Below are positions 53,335-61,857 of a stretch of 64,000 nt of DNA, one piece after another. Source of the DNA: W-Chloroflexi-9 sp045863195 (GTDB lineage Bacteria > Chloroflexota > Dehalococcoidia > UBA2979); assembly GCA_045863195.1 (NCBI GenBank), contig BTUI01000007.1:1-64000 (forward strand). The letters run 5' to 3'. Each line of letters opens with the position of its first letter. Position 1 is the stretch's first letter. The position numbers were made by a program, and so were the translations under genes. The notes under the pieces are model-generated. The model ran no database searches, was not told the origin of the DNA, and saw only the letters and a list, made by a program, of their open reading frames with translations.

Positions 53335-55766
53335 GGCGTCACCACCTCATACTCCGCCGTCGCAGACACTTCGCGACCATCCGCGAGGAACGCGACGACC
53401 CGGACCTCATGCGTGCCGGGGCTCAGACGCCACAGCACGGACGGCGCCGCGGACGCGGCGCTGCCGGCATGGACGCCGTCAACATAGAACTCGATCCGCT
53501 CCGCAGAGGACGGCGCGGCTGCGCGGAGCAGCAGGTCACCTCGCACGTCGCCGGTCTGGTACAGCACCGTGCCGGGCGCGGGATGCACCACGCGCACCCC
53601 GCCGGCCTTGCCCGGGCCGTCCCACAGCCGCCACCCCGCATCCACCGCCCACGCGCGCGCCTCCAGCGGTGGCGCGATCGCGAGCGAGCCGTCCGAGGCA
53701 CGCCGGTAATACGCCTCGACGCCCGTGGGGACGGTGCCCGCGACGAACCACTCGTCGGTCACCGCCGGGCAGTCCGGGCCGGGCAGCAGCCCCGTGGGGG
53801 CGCACACCGTGGCGCGCACCAGGCCGGGCGGCGGGAGGGGACGCGCGCGCGACGTACCTTCCGCCGCCGCGAGCAGGACATCGCGCCAGATCGGCGCAGC
53901 GCCGGTGACCCCGGACACGTTCCGCATCGGCGTCTGGTCAGCATTCCCGACCCACACGCCGACCACCCGTTCGGCGGTGAAGCCGACCGCCCAGTTGTCG
54001 CGGAACTCGCTGCTCGTCCCCGTCTTCACCGAGGCGCCGAACGGCGTGTCCAGCACGCTGCCGCGCCCGAACCCGGGGATGCGCGCATCCGCATCGGCGA
54101 GCATGTCGCCCACGAGGTACGCGACCTCCGGCGAGGTGACACGAGAGGGCGCGGCCGGGGTGCGCTCGTATAGAACACGCCCGGTGTGGTCGCGCACGCG
54201 CGCCACCACCCAGGGCGCCTGTCGCTCGCCGCCGTTCGCGAACGCCCCGTACGCGGACGTCAGGTCGAGCAGCGTCACGCTGCCTCCACCGAGCGTCAGC
54301 GCGAGCCCGTACGCCTCCGCCGCGTCGAGCGAGGAAAGCCCCGCGCGACGCGCGAGCTCGAGCAGTGCGTCGACGCCGATCGCGTCGAGCGTCCGCACGG
54401 CCGGCACGTTCAGCGACGAGGCGAGCGCGACGCGCATGCTCACCGGGCCACGGAAGCGCAGGTCGTAGTTCACCGGCGTGTACGGCCCGCCGTTCGTCGA
54501 GAACGTGGAGGGCACATCGAGCAGCGGCGAGGCGGGCGCGTAGCCGCGCTCCAGCGCAGCCGCGTACAGCAGCGGCTTCAGCGCGGATCCCGGCTGCCGC
54601 GGCTCCAGCGCCATGTTGATCTGCCCGGCCGTCGCGGCGTAGTCGGCGCTCCCGACCATCGCCAGCAGCCGACCGTCGCGCGGGTCAAGCACCACCACGG
54701 CAGCCGACCCAGCGCGCTGCTGGCGGAGGTCATCGAGGCGCCTCGACACGCTCGCCTCAGCGGCACGCTGCACGCCGGCGTCGAGCGTGGTCTCGATCAC
54801 AAGGCCGCCCGCCTCGACGGTCGAGGCCGGAAGCACGCGCCGCAGTTCGTCGTACACCACGGCCGCGAGGTGCGGCGCCAGCACCGGTGAGGCGGGCGCG
54901 ACGCGCAGGTCGACCGCCCGCGCGGCGTCCGCCTCAGCGACCGCCGCGGCCCCGGTGGCCGCCAGCCGGTCCAGCACGTAGCGCTGCCGGTCGCGCGCCG
55001 CGGCTGCGCCCTCGGGTGTGTCGTATGCGGCGGGCGACCGCGGCAGGCCGGCCAGGAACGCCGCCTGCGCAAGATCGAGGTCGCTCGCCGGCACGCCGAA
55101 GTAGGCACGCGCCGCCGCCTCCACCCCGTAGGCGCCGCGGCCGTAGTAAACCTCGTTCAGGTACGCCTCCAGCACCTCGTCCTTCGAGGTGCGCGCCTCC
55201 AAGCGCAGCGCGAGCAGCGCTTCGCGCGGCTTGCGGAGGACCAGCGGGAGGTCGTGGTCGCGCAGATACGTCGCGCGCACGAGTTGCTGGGTGATCGTGG
55301 AGGCGCCGGAGGGGGCGCTCCGGACGCGCACCGCCGCGCGGGCAATCGCCAGCGGGTCGATCCCCGGGTGCGAGCGGAAGCGCTGGTCCTCCGCCGCGAT
55401 GGTGGCCGCGATCATCGCCGGGGCCACCCGGTCGAGGGTGACCGGGATGCGTGTCCCGGCGGCGGTGTCGCGCTCGATCACGCCGCCGGTGGCATCCAGG
55501 ATCACGGTGCCCGGCACGGTGCGGTACACCTCGAGCGGTTCGAGGGGTGTCGCGAAGAGGAACACGAGCAGGGCCAGCAGTGCGCCGGACGGCACGGCCA
55601 TCCACTCGGCGAAGCCTCGCGGCCGCCACCATGCCCGACCAGCCGACCGCATCCGCGTCACGACGTCGCCCGCCAGCACACCCAGGCGCGAGAGTTCGCG
55701 CCTGCCTCTCAGACGCCGGGGCCGGCCGCACGGTTCCCGGGAATCCCCCGAGCATACGCCGCGCAC
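53331..55766 (-). CDS. pbpC: Penicillin-binding protein 1C
   Basis: 811-aa bifunctional class A PBP. TM is at about 57-73. The GT51 glycosyltransferase has EDQRFRSHPGID (Glu126), STITQQLVR and KDEVLEAYLNEVYYGRGAYGVE. The transpeptidase has SALK (Ser394), SLN (451-453) and KTGTS (581-585). The C-terminal 90 residues form the BiPBP_C domain (VVHPAPGTVLYQ, then DGVHAGSA) found in PBP1C. GTG 55766 is used, with GGAG about ten bases upstream; an ATG 38 codons later (55652) is possible. It builds and crosslinks peptidoglycan, and is coupled to the A2M-like protein by an ATGA overlap. Confidence 0.94.
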   Translation of the reverse strand: MRGVCSGDSREPCGRPRRLRGRRELSRLGVLAGDVVTRMRSAGRAWWRPRGFAEWMAVPSGALLALLVFLFATPLEPLEVYRTVPGTVILDATGGVIERDTAAGTRIPVTLDRVAPAMIAATIAAEDQRFRSHPGIDPLAIARAAVRVRSAPSGASTITQQLVRATYLRDHDLPLVLRKPREALLALRLEARTSKDEVLEAYLNEVYYGRGAYGVEAAARAYFGVPASDLDLAQAAFLAGLPRSPAAYDTPEGAAAARDRQRYVLDRLAATGAAAVAEADAARAVDLRVAPASPVLAPHLAAVVYDELRRVLPASTVEAGGLVIETTLDAGVQRAAEASVSRRLDDLRQQRAGSAAVVVLDPRDGRLLAMVGSADYAATAGQINMALEPRQPGSALKPLLYAAALERGYAPASPLLDVPSTFSTNGGPYTPVNYDLRFRGPVSMRVALASSLNVPAVRTLDAIGVDALLELARRAGLSSLDAAEAYGLALTLGGGSVTLLDLTSAYGAFANGGERQAPWVVARVRDHTGRVLYERTPAAPSRVTSPEVAYLVGDMLADADARIPGFGRGSVLDTPFGASVKTGTSSEFRDNWAVGFTAERVVGVWVGNADQTPMRNVSGVTGAAPIWRDVLLAAAEGTSRARPLPPPGLVRATVCAPTGLLPGPDCPAVTDEWFVAGTVPTGVEAYYRRASDGSLAIAPPLEARAWAVDAGWRLWDGPGKAGGVRVVHPAPGTVLYQTGDVRGDLLLRAAAPSSAERIEFYVDGVHAGSAASAAPSVLWRLSPGTHEVRVVAFLADGREVSATAEYEVVTP

Positions 55767-55867
55767 CGTGACCTACTCCGCAACTGTGCGCGCGTGCACG
55801 AAGTTTACAAACGTAATCGACCTCGCGAGGATGGCACTGAACCGCTCGGAGTGCGCGGGGGTGAGAG

Positions 55868-57847
55868 ATGGAGCACGTCCAGCCAGTCAATGTGCGCAAC
55901 GCCGGCCTGTTCGGCCACGCGAAGTCCGGAAAGACCACGCTGGCCGAGGCGCTCCTGCACGCCGCCGGCCTCACGAGCCGCATCGGCCGCGTGGAGGACC
56001 GCAACACGGTCTCCGACTACACCCCGGAGGAGCAGGAGCACGGCTACTCCATCAGCACCTCCCTCCTCGCCTTCGACTGGCGGGGACACCGCCTCAACCT
56101 TCTCGACACCCCCGGCTTTCCAGACTTCGAGGGCGAAGCCGTCTCCGCCGCCGCCGCGGTCGAGACCGGCGTCATCCTCGTCGACGCGGTCGCCGGCATT
56201 GAGGGCGGCGTGGAGGCGGCGTGGGAGCACCTGGACGCCGCCGGCGTGCCGGCGCGGTTCTTCGCGATTTCGCGCCTCGACCGCGAACACGCCGACTTCG
56301 ACCGCGCCGTGTCCGCGATCCGCGCGCGCTTCGGCGAGCACGCCGTCGCCATCGCCCTGCCCGCCCACGGTGCGGACGGCCTCGGCGGCACCGTCGACCT
56401 CGTCGGCGTGGAACACGCGCACGACGACGACCGCATCCACGATGCGCGCGACGCCCTCATCGAGGCGGTCGCCGAGTCGGACGATGCGCTGCTGGAGCGG
56501 TACCTGGACGGCCAGGAGATCGATGGCGAGTCGCTGCGCGCCGCCCTGGTCACCGCCGTGCGCGCCGGCGCGGTGATGCCCGTCCTCCCGCTCTGCGCCA
56601 CGGCCGGCATCGGCGTGCGCGAGCTGGCCGATGCCCTCGTGGATCTCGCGCCGCCCCCGCCGGTCGCCACGGCGGAGGGTCCCGCGGTGGCGCGCGTGTT
56701 CAAGACGACCGCTGACCAGTACGTGGGGCACCTCTCGTTCGTGAAGCTCCTCGCCGGCCGCATCACGCACGGCGACCACCTCACGAACCCCTTGCGCCAT
56801 GCGGAGGAGCGTGCGCCGCACCTGTTCGTCCTGCGCGGCAAGGAACAGATCGAGGTGCCTTCCCTCGGCGCCGGCGAGATCGGCGCGATCCCGCGCCTCT
56901 CGCACACCGGCACCGGCGATCTCCTCCTCGGCGCCGGCGCGGCGATGCCGGAGATCGCGCCGATCCGCTTCCCGGAGCCGACCTACCGCAGCGCCCTGAC
57001 GCCACGCAGCCGTGACGACGTGGACCGCATGTCGCAGGGCCTCGCCCGGCTGCTGGAGCAGGACCGCACGCTGCGCGTGGAACGGGACACCGACACCGCC
57101 GAGACCGTGCTCGTGTCCCTCGGCGATGTCCACGCCGGTATCGCCGTCGCCCGCCTCGCACGTGAGTCCGGCGTCACCGTCGATGTCACGGAGCCGCGCG
57201 TCCCGTATCGCGAGACGGTGACGGCCACGGTGCAGGCGGAGCACCGCCACAAGAAGCAGACGGGGGGCCGCGGCCAGTACGGGCACGTGGTGATCCGCGT
57301 GGAGCCGCTGCCGCGCGGCGCCGGCTTCGAGTTCGCCGAAGAGGTCGTGGGCGGCGCGGTCCCGCGCCAGTTCATCCCCGCCGTGCACCACGGCATCGAG
57401 GAAGCCCTCGCCGCCGGCCCCCTCGCGAAGGCCCGCATCGTCGACCTGAGGGTGGTCCTCACGGACGGGTCGAGCCACCCGGTCGACTCCTCGGAGATGG
57501 CGTTCAAGACCGCGGCGGCCATGGCGCTCCACGAAGCCGTCCTCGCCGCGCACCCGGTGCTGCTGGAGCCGGTGGTGCGCCTGCGCGTGGAGGTGCCGTC
57601 CGAGCGCGTGGGCGACCTGACGGGCGAGATCTCCGGGCGACGCGGACACGTTCTGGGCGTCGATCCGGCCGGGTCGGACACCATCGTCAGCGCGCTCGCA
57701 CCGCTCGCGGAGGTGCAGCGACTCGCCCCGCAGGTGCGCGCGATCGGCCACGGCCGCGGGCGGCTGTCGATGGCGTTCGACCACTACGCGGAGGTGCCCG
57801 GGAACGTGCAGCAGCAGATCGTCTCGACGCTCGCGGCTGCCCACTAG
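55868..57847 (+). CDS. EF-G-like translational GTPase family protein
   Basis: 659 aa with EF-G/TetM domain order. G1 is GHAKSGKTT (16-24). G3 reads DTPGFPDF, with Phe in place of the catalytic His of DTPGH. G4 is SRLD instead of NKxD. Domain II, domain III, domain IV (QTGGRGQYGHVVIRVEPL) and domain V (RGHVLGVDP) follow. The changes match the EF-G-like subgroup of Actinobacteria and Chloroflexota rather than canonical FusA, so ordinary translocation is doubtful. Its role may be ribosome rescue, recycling or protection; this is not known. It starts 102 bases from the divergent pbpC gene and appears to be alone. Confidence 0.9.
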   Translation: MEHVQPVNVRNAGLFGHAKSGKTTLAEALLHAAGLTSRIGRVEDRNTVSDYTPEEQEHGYSISTSLLAFDWRGHRLNLLDTPGFPDFEGEAVSAAAAVETGVILVDAVAGIEGGVEAAWEHLDAAGVPARFFAISRLDREHADFDRAVSAIRARFGEHAVAIALPAHGADGLGGTVDLVGVEHAHDDDRIHDARDALIEAVAESDDALLERYLDGQEIDGESLRAALVTAVRAGAVMPVLPLCATAGIGVRELADALVDLAPPPPVATAEGPAVARVFKTTADQYVGHLSFVKLLAGRITHGDHLTNPLRHAEERAPHLFVLRGKEQIEVPSLGAGEIGAIPRLSHTGTGDLLLGAGAAMPEIAPIRFPEPTYRSALTPRSRDDVDRMSQGLARLLEQDRTLRVERDTDTAETVLVSLGDVHAGIAVARLARESGVTVDVTEPRVPYRETVTATVQAEHRHKKQTGGRGQYGHVVIRVEPLPRGAGFEFAEEVVGGAVPRQFIPAVHHGIEEALAAGPLAKARIVDLRVVLTDGSSHPVDSSEMAFKTAAAMALHEAVLAAHPVLLEPVVRLRVEVPSERVGDLTGEISGRRGHVLGVDPAGSDTIVSALAPLAEVQRLAPQVRAIGHGRGRLSMAFDHYAEVPGNVQQQIVSTLAAAH

Positions 57848-57930
57848 CCGGCCGGCAGCCGGTTCAGAGCGTCGCGACGCCTGCCGATACTCCGATCAGG
57901 GCACGCTCCGCGCCCGACGGAGGACGACGT

Positions 57931-58767
57931 ATGACGCTGCCGCTCCCGCCCGAGCTCCCCATGCTCCCGGCGCCCAGGGCGCGCGCGCTCGTGCTCCTGA
58001 TGAATCCTGACGCCCCGATCGAGGGCTACGTCGCGATCGTGGAGGGCGACCCGGGGCTCACCGTGAGCGTGCTCCGCGCGGCCAACTCGGTCGCCTCGTG
58101 GCCGCTCCATCCGGTACGCAGCGCGCATGAGGCCGTCGTCCGCCTCGGCACGACGCAGATCCGCCAGATCGTCACGGCTGCCGTGCTGCGCTCCGAGTTC
58201 GACCGCGTGGACGCGGCCGGCATCGACGCCGACGAGATGTGGCGGCACCTCCTCGGCTGCGCCGTCCTCTGCGAGGCGGGGACGCCTGCCGGGAGCCGCC
58301 CGGAGTCCGCGTTCCTCGCGGGGTTGCTCCACAACATCGGCCGCCTGGCGATGGCGGTGCAGGCGCCGAGCCGGTACCGCCAGGTGGTGGACGCGGTCCA
58401 GGAGGGCGGCGGACCCGTCCCCGCGGAACGAGCGCTCTTTGGCATCGATCACGCCGTGTTCGGCGCGCGCATCTGCCAGAAGTGGCAACTCCCGCCGGAG
58501 GTCATCGCCTCGGTGGAGGCGCATCACGGCGCGCCCGTCCCGGAGCCGTCCCCGCTCACACCGATCCTCCGGGAAGCGCGGAGCATCGTCGCAGGGCTCG
58601 GGATCGGCGACGGCATTCACCGCCCGGACGCGCGCGATCCGCAGGTGGAGGCACACCCGCTGCTCCTCGAAGTGGGCGGGCGCGAGGGGCTGATGGGCGA
58701 GATCCGCTGGTTCCGGGAGGCCACCACCGCGCGCACGGGCCTGCCCGCGCGGCGACGGGCCGGGTGA
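57931..58767 (+). CDS. HDOD domain protein (2)
   Basis: 278 aa, same architecture as the protein encoded at 18136. LRAANSVASWPLHPVRSAHEAVVRLG and ERALFGIDHAVFGARICQKW are clear family blocks. The HD pair is changed to HN (GLLHNIGRLAM), so any metal-dependent hydrolase activity is probably lost. GGAGGA precedes ATG 57931. It is followed 78 bases later by an OmpR-type regulator gene in the same direction. HDOD proteins often pair with two-component systems, so a shared pathway is reasonable but not shown. Confidence 0.88.
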   Translation: MTLPLPPELPMLPAPRARALVLLMNPDAPIEGYVAIVEGDPGLTVSVLRAANSVASWPLHPVRSAHEAVVRLGTTQIRQIVTAAVLRSEFDRVDAAGIDADEMWRHLLGCAVLCEAGTPAGSRPESAFLAGLLHNIGRLAMAVQAPSRYRQVVDAVQEGGGPVPAERALFGIDHAVFGARICQKWQLPPEVIASVEAHHGAPVPEPSPLTPILREARSIVAGLGIGDGIHRPDARDPQVEAHPLLLEVGGREGLMGEIRWFREATTARTGLPARRRAG

Positions 58768-58845
58768 CCGTCCCTTAATCGCGGTCTAACCGGACGCAAC
58801 CACACTCTGATCAGACGCACAGACGGACTGACAGAGGAGTGAGGC

Positions 58846-59550
58846 TTGGCGGACGTCCTCGTCGTCGAAGACGACACCACCATTCGAGATGTCGTGGCCT
58901 ACCAGCTGTCGAGGGCCGGCCACCGCGTCACCAGCGCCGCGGACGGCGTCTCCGCGCTGGAGCGGTTCCGCGCATCCCGTCCCGACCTCGTGATCCTTGA
59001 CCTCATGCTTCCGCGCCTGGCCGGGCTGGACGTGCTGCGCGTGATGCGGGGCGAGGCGGGGACGCCGGTCATCGTGATCAGCGCACGCGACACGGAAGCG
59101 GACAAGGTCACCGGGCTGAACCTCGGTGCGGACGACTACGTCACGAAGCCGTTCTCGGTGCGCGAACTGATGGCGCGCGTGGACGCCACGCTGCGGCGCA
59201 TTGCGCCGGCCACGCCGGGAGCCGCCAGCGGCACCGCCGGCGGCGGAGCGATCGAAGTGGACATCGACCGGCACGAGGTCAGGCGACACGGCGACCTCGT
59301 CGCGCTCGCGCCAAAGGAGTTCGAGCTCCTCGCCTACCTGGTGCGCCACCCGAACCAGGTCTGCTCGCGCGACCAGATCCTGGAGGCGGTCTGGGGCTAC
59401 TCCTACGAGGGCGAGACGCGGACGGTAGACGTCCACATCCACTGGCTACGGCAGAAGCTGGAGGATGACCCGGCGCGGCCCCGGCACCTGGTCACCGTGC
59501 GGCACTATGGCTACAAGTTCGTGCCCGACGGGACGCCCGCCGCGCGCTAG
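58846..59550 (+). CDS. OmpR/PhoB-family response regulator
   Basis: 234 aa. The receiver domain has acidic pair E8/D9, phospho-acceptor Asp52 (VILDLMLP) and Lys101 (DDYVTKPF). The winged-helix DNA-binding domain has APKEFELLAYLVRHPNQVCSRDQIL and TVDVHIHWLRQKLE. The start is TTG 58846, with GAGGAGTG just upstream, giving MADVLVVEDD. No histidine kinase is adjacent (an orphan regulator); the CHASE4 kinase at 38340 is the only complete kinase in the window. The gene's stop shares CTAG with the opposing gene. Confidence 0.94.
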   Translation: MADVLVVEDDTTIRDVVAYQLSRAGHRVTSAADGVSALERFRASRPDLVILDLMLPRLAGLDVLRVMRGEAGTPVIVISARDTEADKVTGLNLGADDYVTKPFSVRELMARVDATLRRIAPATPGAASGTAGGGAIEVDIDRHEVRRHGDLVALAPKEFELLAYLVRHPNQVCSRDQILEAVWGYSYEGETRTVDVHIHWLRQKLEDDPARPRHLVTVRHYGYKFVPDGTPAAR

Positions 59551-59873
59551 CCCCCGGCGCGGGTGCCGGACAGCGTGCCGCGGCCGAAGACGCCGAACCC
59601 GATTTCGCCCGTAATCGCGTCCCCGCGCACCTCTGCAGAGAAGGTCAGCGGCAGTTCGCCGCCGGGCGTCACCAGGGGTGCAGCCCACTGCAGGATCTCC
59701 GCGCCGTCGCGGGACTCCACCGTCCCACCCTCGAACTCCTGGGAGGCCAGCGGGCCGACCCAGGTCCCCGCCAGGGCAGTGCCAGACGTCCTGAAAGTAA
59801 ATGTGCCGTCGCGCGGCCCAATCGGTGTGCTCAACGTGACATTCCACGTACCATCGGCGAGCACTGGCGGCAC
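59547..59873 (-). CDS. Small beta-rich protein of unknown function
   Basis: 108 aa from GTG 59873, with GAGGAAG six bases upstream. The sequence alternates Gly, Thr and Trp: DGTWNVTLSTPIGPRDGTFTF, then GTWVGPLASQEFEGG, and a C-terminal FSAEVRGDAITGEIGFGVFGRGTL. The repeats predict a lipocalin-like or calycin-like beta barrel. No family name is certain. It has no signal peptide. It is divergent from the MarR gene (50-base gap). Confidence 0.65.
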   Translation of the reverse strand: MPPVLADGTWNVTLSTPIGPRDGTFTFRTSGTALAGTWVGPLASQEFEGGTVESRDGAEILQWAAPLVTPGGELPLTFSAEVRGDAITGEIGFGVFGRGTLSGTRAGG

Positions 59874-59923
59874 CCCTCTTCCTCGCCGCCATCATAGGCG
59901 TCGATTCGGACGGATGGACGGCC

Positions 59924-60394
59924 GTGACCCAGGAACCGCTCAGTCAGCGTGACGAAGAGATCCGCAGCATCATGCGTCTCATGCTCCGCCGGGGTGAGCT
60001 CCGCATCGATGAGGCCCACCCGCTGTTGCAGGCCGGGCTCACCGTCCCCCAATTCAGGGTCCTCTTCGCCGCCGCTGCACGCGGCGGTGTTCGCGCCGGG
60101 GTGATCGCGGAACGCTCCCGCATGGCCCCGCCCAACGTCACCTCCGTCCTCGACCGGCTCGAGGAGCGTGGCTTGCTCCGCCGCATGCCCGACCCGGACG
60201 ACGGCCGCGCGACCATCGTCGAACTGACGCAGGACGGCCGCTCGCTCGTCCGCGAGATCGCCCTCGCCGGGCGCGACGAACTCGCGCGCGACCTCGCCGG
60301 CATGCCGGACGATGATCGCGCGGCGCTCCTGCGTGGCATGGCAGCGCTCATCCGCTCCATGGAATCGCGGCGGGGCGTCCCGCCTCGCGAGTAG
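59924..60394 (+). CDS. MarR-family transcriptional regulator
   Basis: 156-aa winged-helix regulator. LTVPQFRVLFAAAARGGVRAGVIAERSRMAPPNVTSVLDRLEERGLLRRMPDPDDGRATIVELT is the standard MarR recognition helix and wing. Flanking helices mediate dimerisation. MarR proteins usually repress a neighbouring exporter until a phenolic or other ligand binds. An MFS exporter gene follows after 80 bases in the same direction, and a small gene diverges, so either could be its target. GTG 59924 is the start. Confidence 0.92.
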   Translation: MTQEPLSQRDEEIRSIMRLMLRRGELRIDEAHPLLQAGLTVPQFRVLFAAAARGGVRAGVIAERSRMAPPNVTSVLDRLEERGLLRRMPDPDDGRATIVELTQDGRSLVREIALAGRDELARDLAGMPDDDRAALLRGMAALIRSMESRRGVPPRE

Positions 60395-60474
60395 TCGCCT
60401 GCATCGACACCCTCACGTAAGGTAGAAGGACGCTTCCGTCCGACGGACGGGCGTCCCCATACACAGGAGGCACC

Positions 60475-61857
60475 GTGGCCGCAGGCCGCTCGTCCGGCTC
60501 TGGCTCCTCTGGCGTCATCGGACGCACCTTCGCGTCGCTACGCGTGCGGGACTACGCGTGGTTCTCCGCCGGGAACGCGGCCTTCTTCCTCGCCATGCAA
60601 ATGAACTTCACGCTGCGTGGCTACCTGGCGTACGAACTGACCGGCGCTGCCTCCGCGCTCGGCATCCTCGCGCTGTCACTCGCGATGCCCATGCTGTTCG
60701 CCGGCCCGTTCGGTGGCGTGATCGCGGACCGCGTGAACAAGCGCACGCTGCTGATCGTCGTGCAGATCGGCGTCGCCGCGAACAACGGCACGATGGCGCT
60801 CCTGATCCTCACCGGGGTCGTGGAATTCTGGCATCTCGCTGCCGCCGCGATGGTGATGGGGCTGTTCTTCGCGGTCATCACCCCGGCGCGTCAGGCCATG
60901 GTGCCGCAACTCGTGCCACAGCAGTTGATGATGAACGCAATCTCGCTCCAGATGAGCGGCCAGAACCTCACCCGGATCGTGGGCCCGGCGGTGGCCGGTC
61001 TGCTGATCGCACCAATGGGCGTGGGCAACGTCTATCTCGTCACCGTTGCCCTGTTCATCCTGTCCGTGATCACGATGTTCCCGCTGCCGAAGCACGGCAT
61101 GGTCTCGATCCAGCACGGCCAGCGGCGCAACGTGGGCGAGGAACTGGTCAGCGGCCTCGCGTTCGTCTGGAAGACGCCGCTCTACCGCATCCTGCTGATC
61201 ATGGCGCTGGTCATGCCGCTGTTCGCCTTCCCGGTGAACCAGATCCTGCCGGTGTTCGCGGAAGACGTGTTCGAGCGCGGCCCGACTGCCCTGGGCATCC
61301 TCATGTCCGTGTCGGGCGTGGGCGGCCTCGTCGGCGCGCTCTTCGCCGCCGGCATCTCCGACTACCCGCACAAGGGGTGGCTGCAGATCGTCGGCGCCAT
61401 CGCCATGCTGCTCTGCTTCATCGCGTTCGCGGTGACGCCGTCGTTCTACCCGGCGCTCGTGTTCCTCGCGCTCGGCAACATCGGCTCGATGATCTTCCAG
61501 GTCACTAACAACGCCGTGATCCAGGCGCAGGTGCCGGACGAGTATCGCGGTCGCGTGATGGCGGTGCTGATGATGTCGTTCGGCACCATGCCCCTCGGCG
61601 TGCTGCCGCTGACCTTCGCCGCGGACCGCTGGGGCGCCCCGCTCGCGGTCGTCGCTGCGCAGATCATCGGCCTCGCGGTCGTGCTGCTGACCGTGGTCTT
61701 CAGCCCCAGCGTCCGCAACCTGCGCATCAGCAACCTGGACGAGGCGGAGCTGTCGCCCGCCCAGGCCGCGAAACTGGTCGCCGAGGGCAAGATCACGCGC
61801 GAGGAAGCCGCACGCCTCAGCGGCCGCGCCGGCGGCACGGCGCGCGCCCCGCACTAG
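60475..61857 (+). CDS. MFS transporter (MFS_3/EntS-like exporter)
   Basis: 460 aa with about 11-12 helices. LRVRDYAWFSAGNAAFFLAMQM opens the protein, and the family loop FGGVIADRVNKRTLLIVVQ lies between TM2 and TM3. A second half begins near LYRILLIMALVMPLFAFPVNQ. The C-terminal 40 residues are cytoplasmic and contain LSPAQAAKLVAEGKITREEAARLSGR, a short SHOCT-like helical pair. EntS-type MFS exporters pump siderophores, drugs or lipid-like compounds; the substrate is unknown. AGGAGG lies six bases before GTG 60475. It is probably controlled by the MarR protein upstream. Confidence 0.9.
   Translation: MAAGRSSGSGSSGVIGRTFASLRVRDYAWFSAGNAAFFLAMQMNFTLRGYLAYELTGAASALGILALSLAMPMLFAGPFGGVIADRVNKRTLLIVVQIGVAANNGTMALLILTGVVEFWHLAAAAMVMGLFFAVITPARQAMVPQLVPQQLMMNAISLQMSGQNLTRIVGPAVAGLLIAPMGVGNVYLVTVALFILSVITMFPLPKHGMVSIQHGQRRNVGEELVSGLAFVWKTPLYRILLIMALVMPLFAFPVNQILPVFAEDVFERGPTALGILMSVSGVGGLVGALFAAGISDYPHKGWLQIVGAIAMLLCFIAFAVTPSFYPALVFLALGNIGSMIFQVTNNAVIQAQVPDEYRGRVMAVLMMSFGTMPLGVLPLTFAADRWGAPLAVVAAQIIGLAVVLLTVVFSPSVRNLRISNLDEAELSPAQAAKLVAEGKITREEAARLSGRAGGTARAPH

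Noticed and set aside
47572..53487. A 1971-codon open frame antisense to the alpha-2-macroglobulin gene
   Set aside because: Composition is His/Arg-rich and motif-free. The minus-strand gene has recognised domains and operon context.
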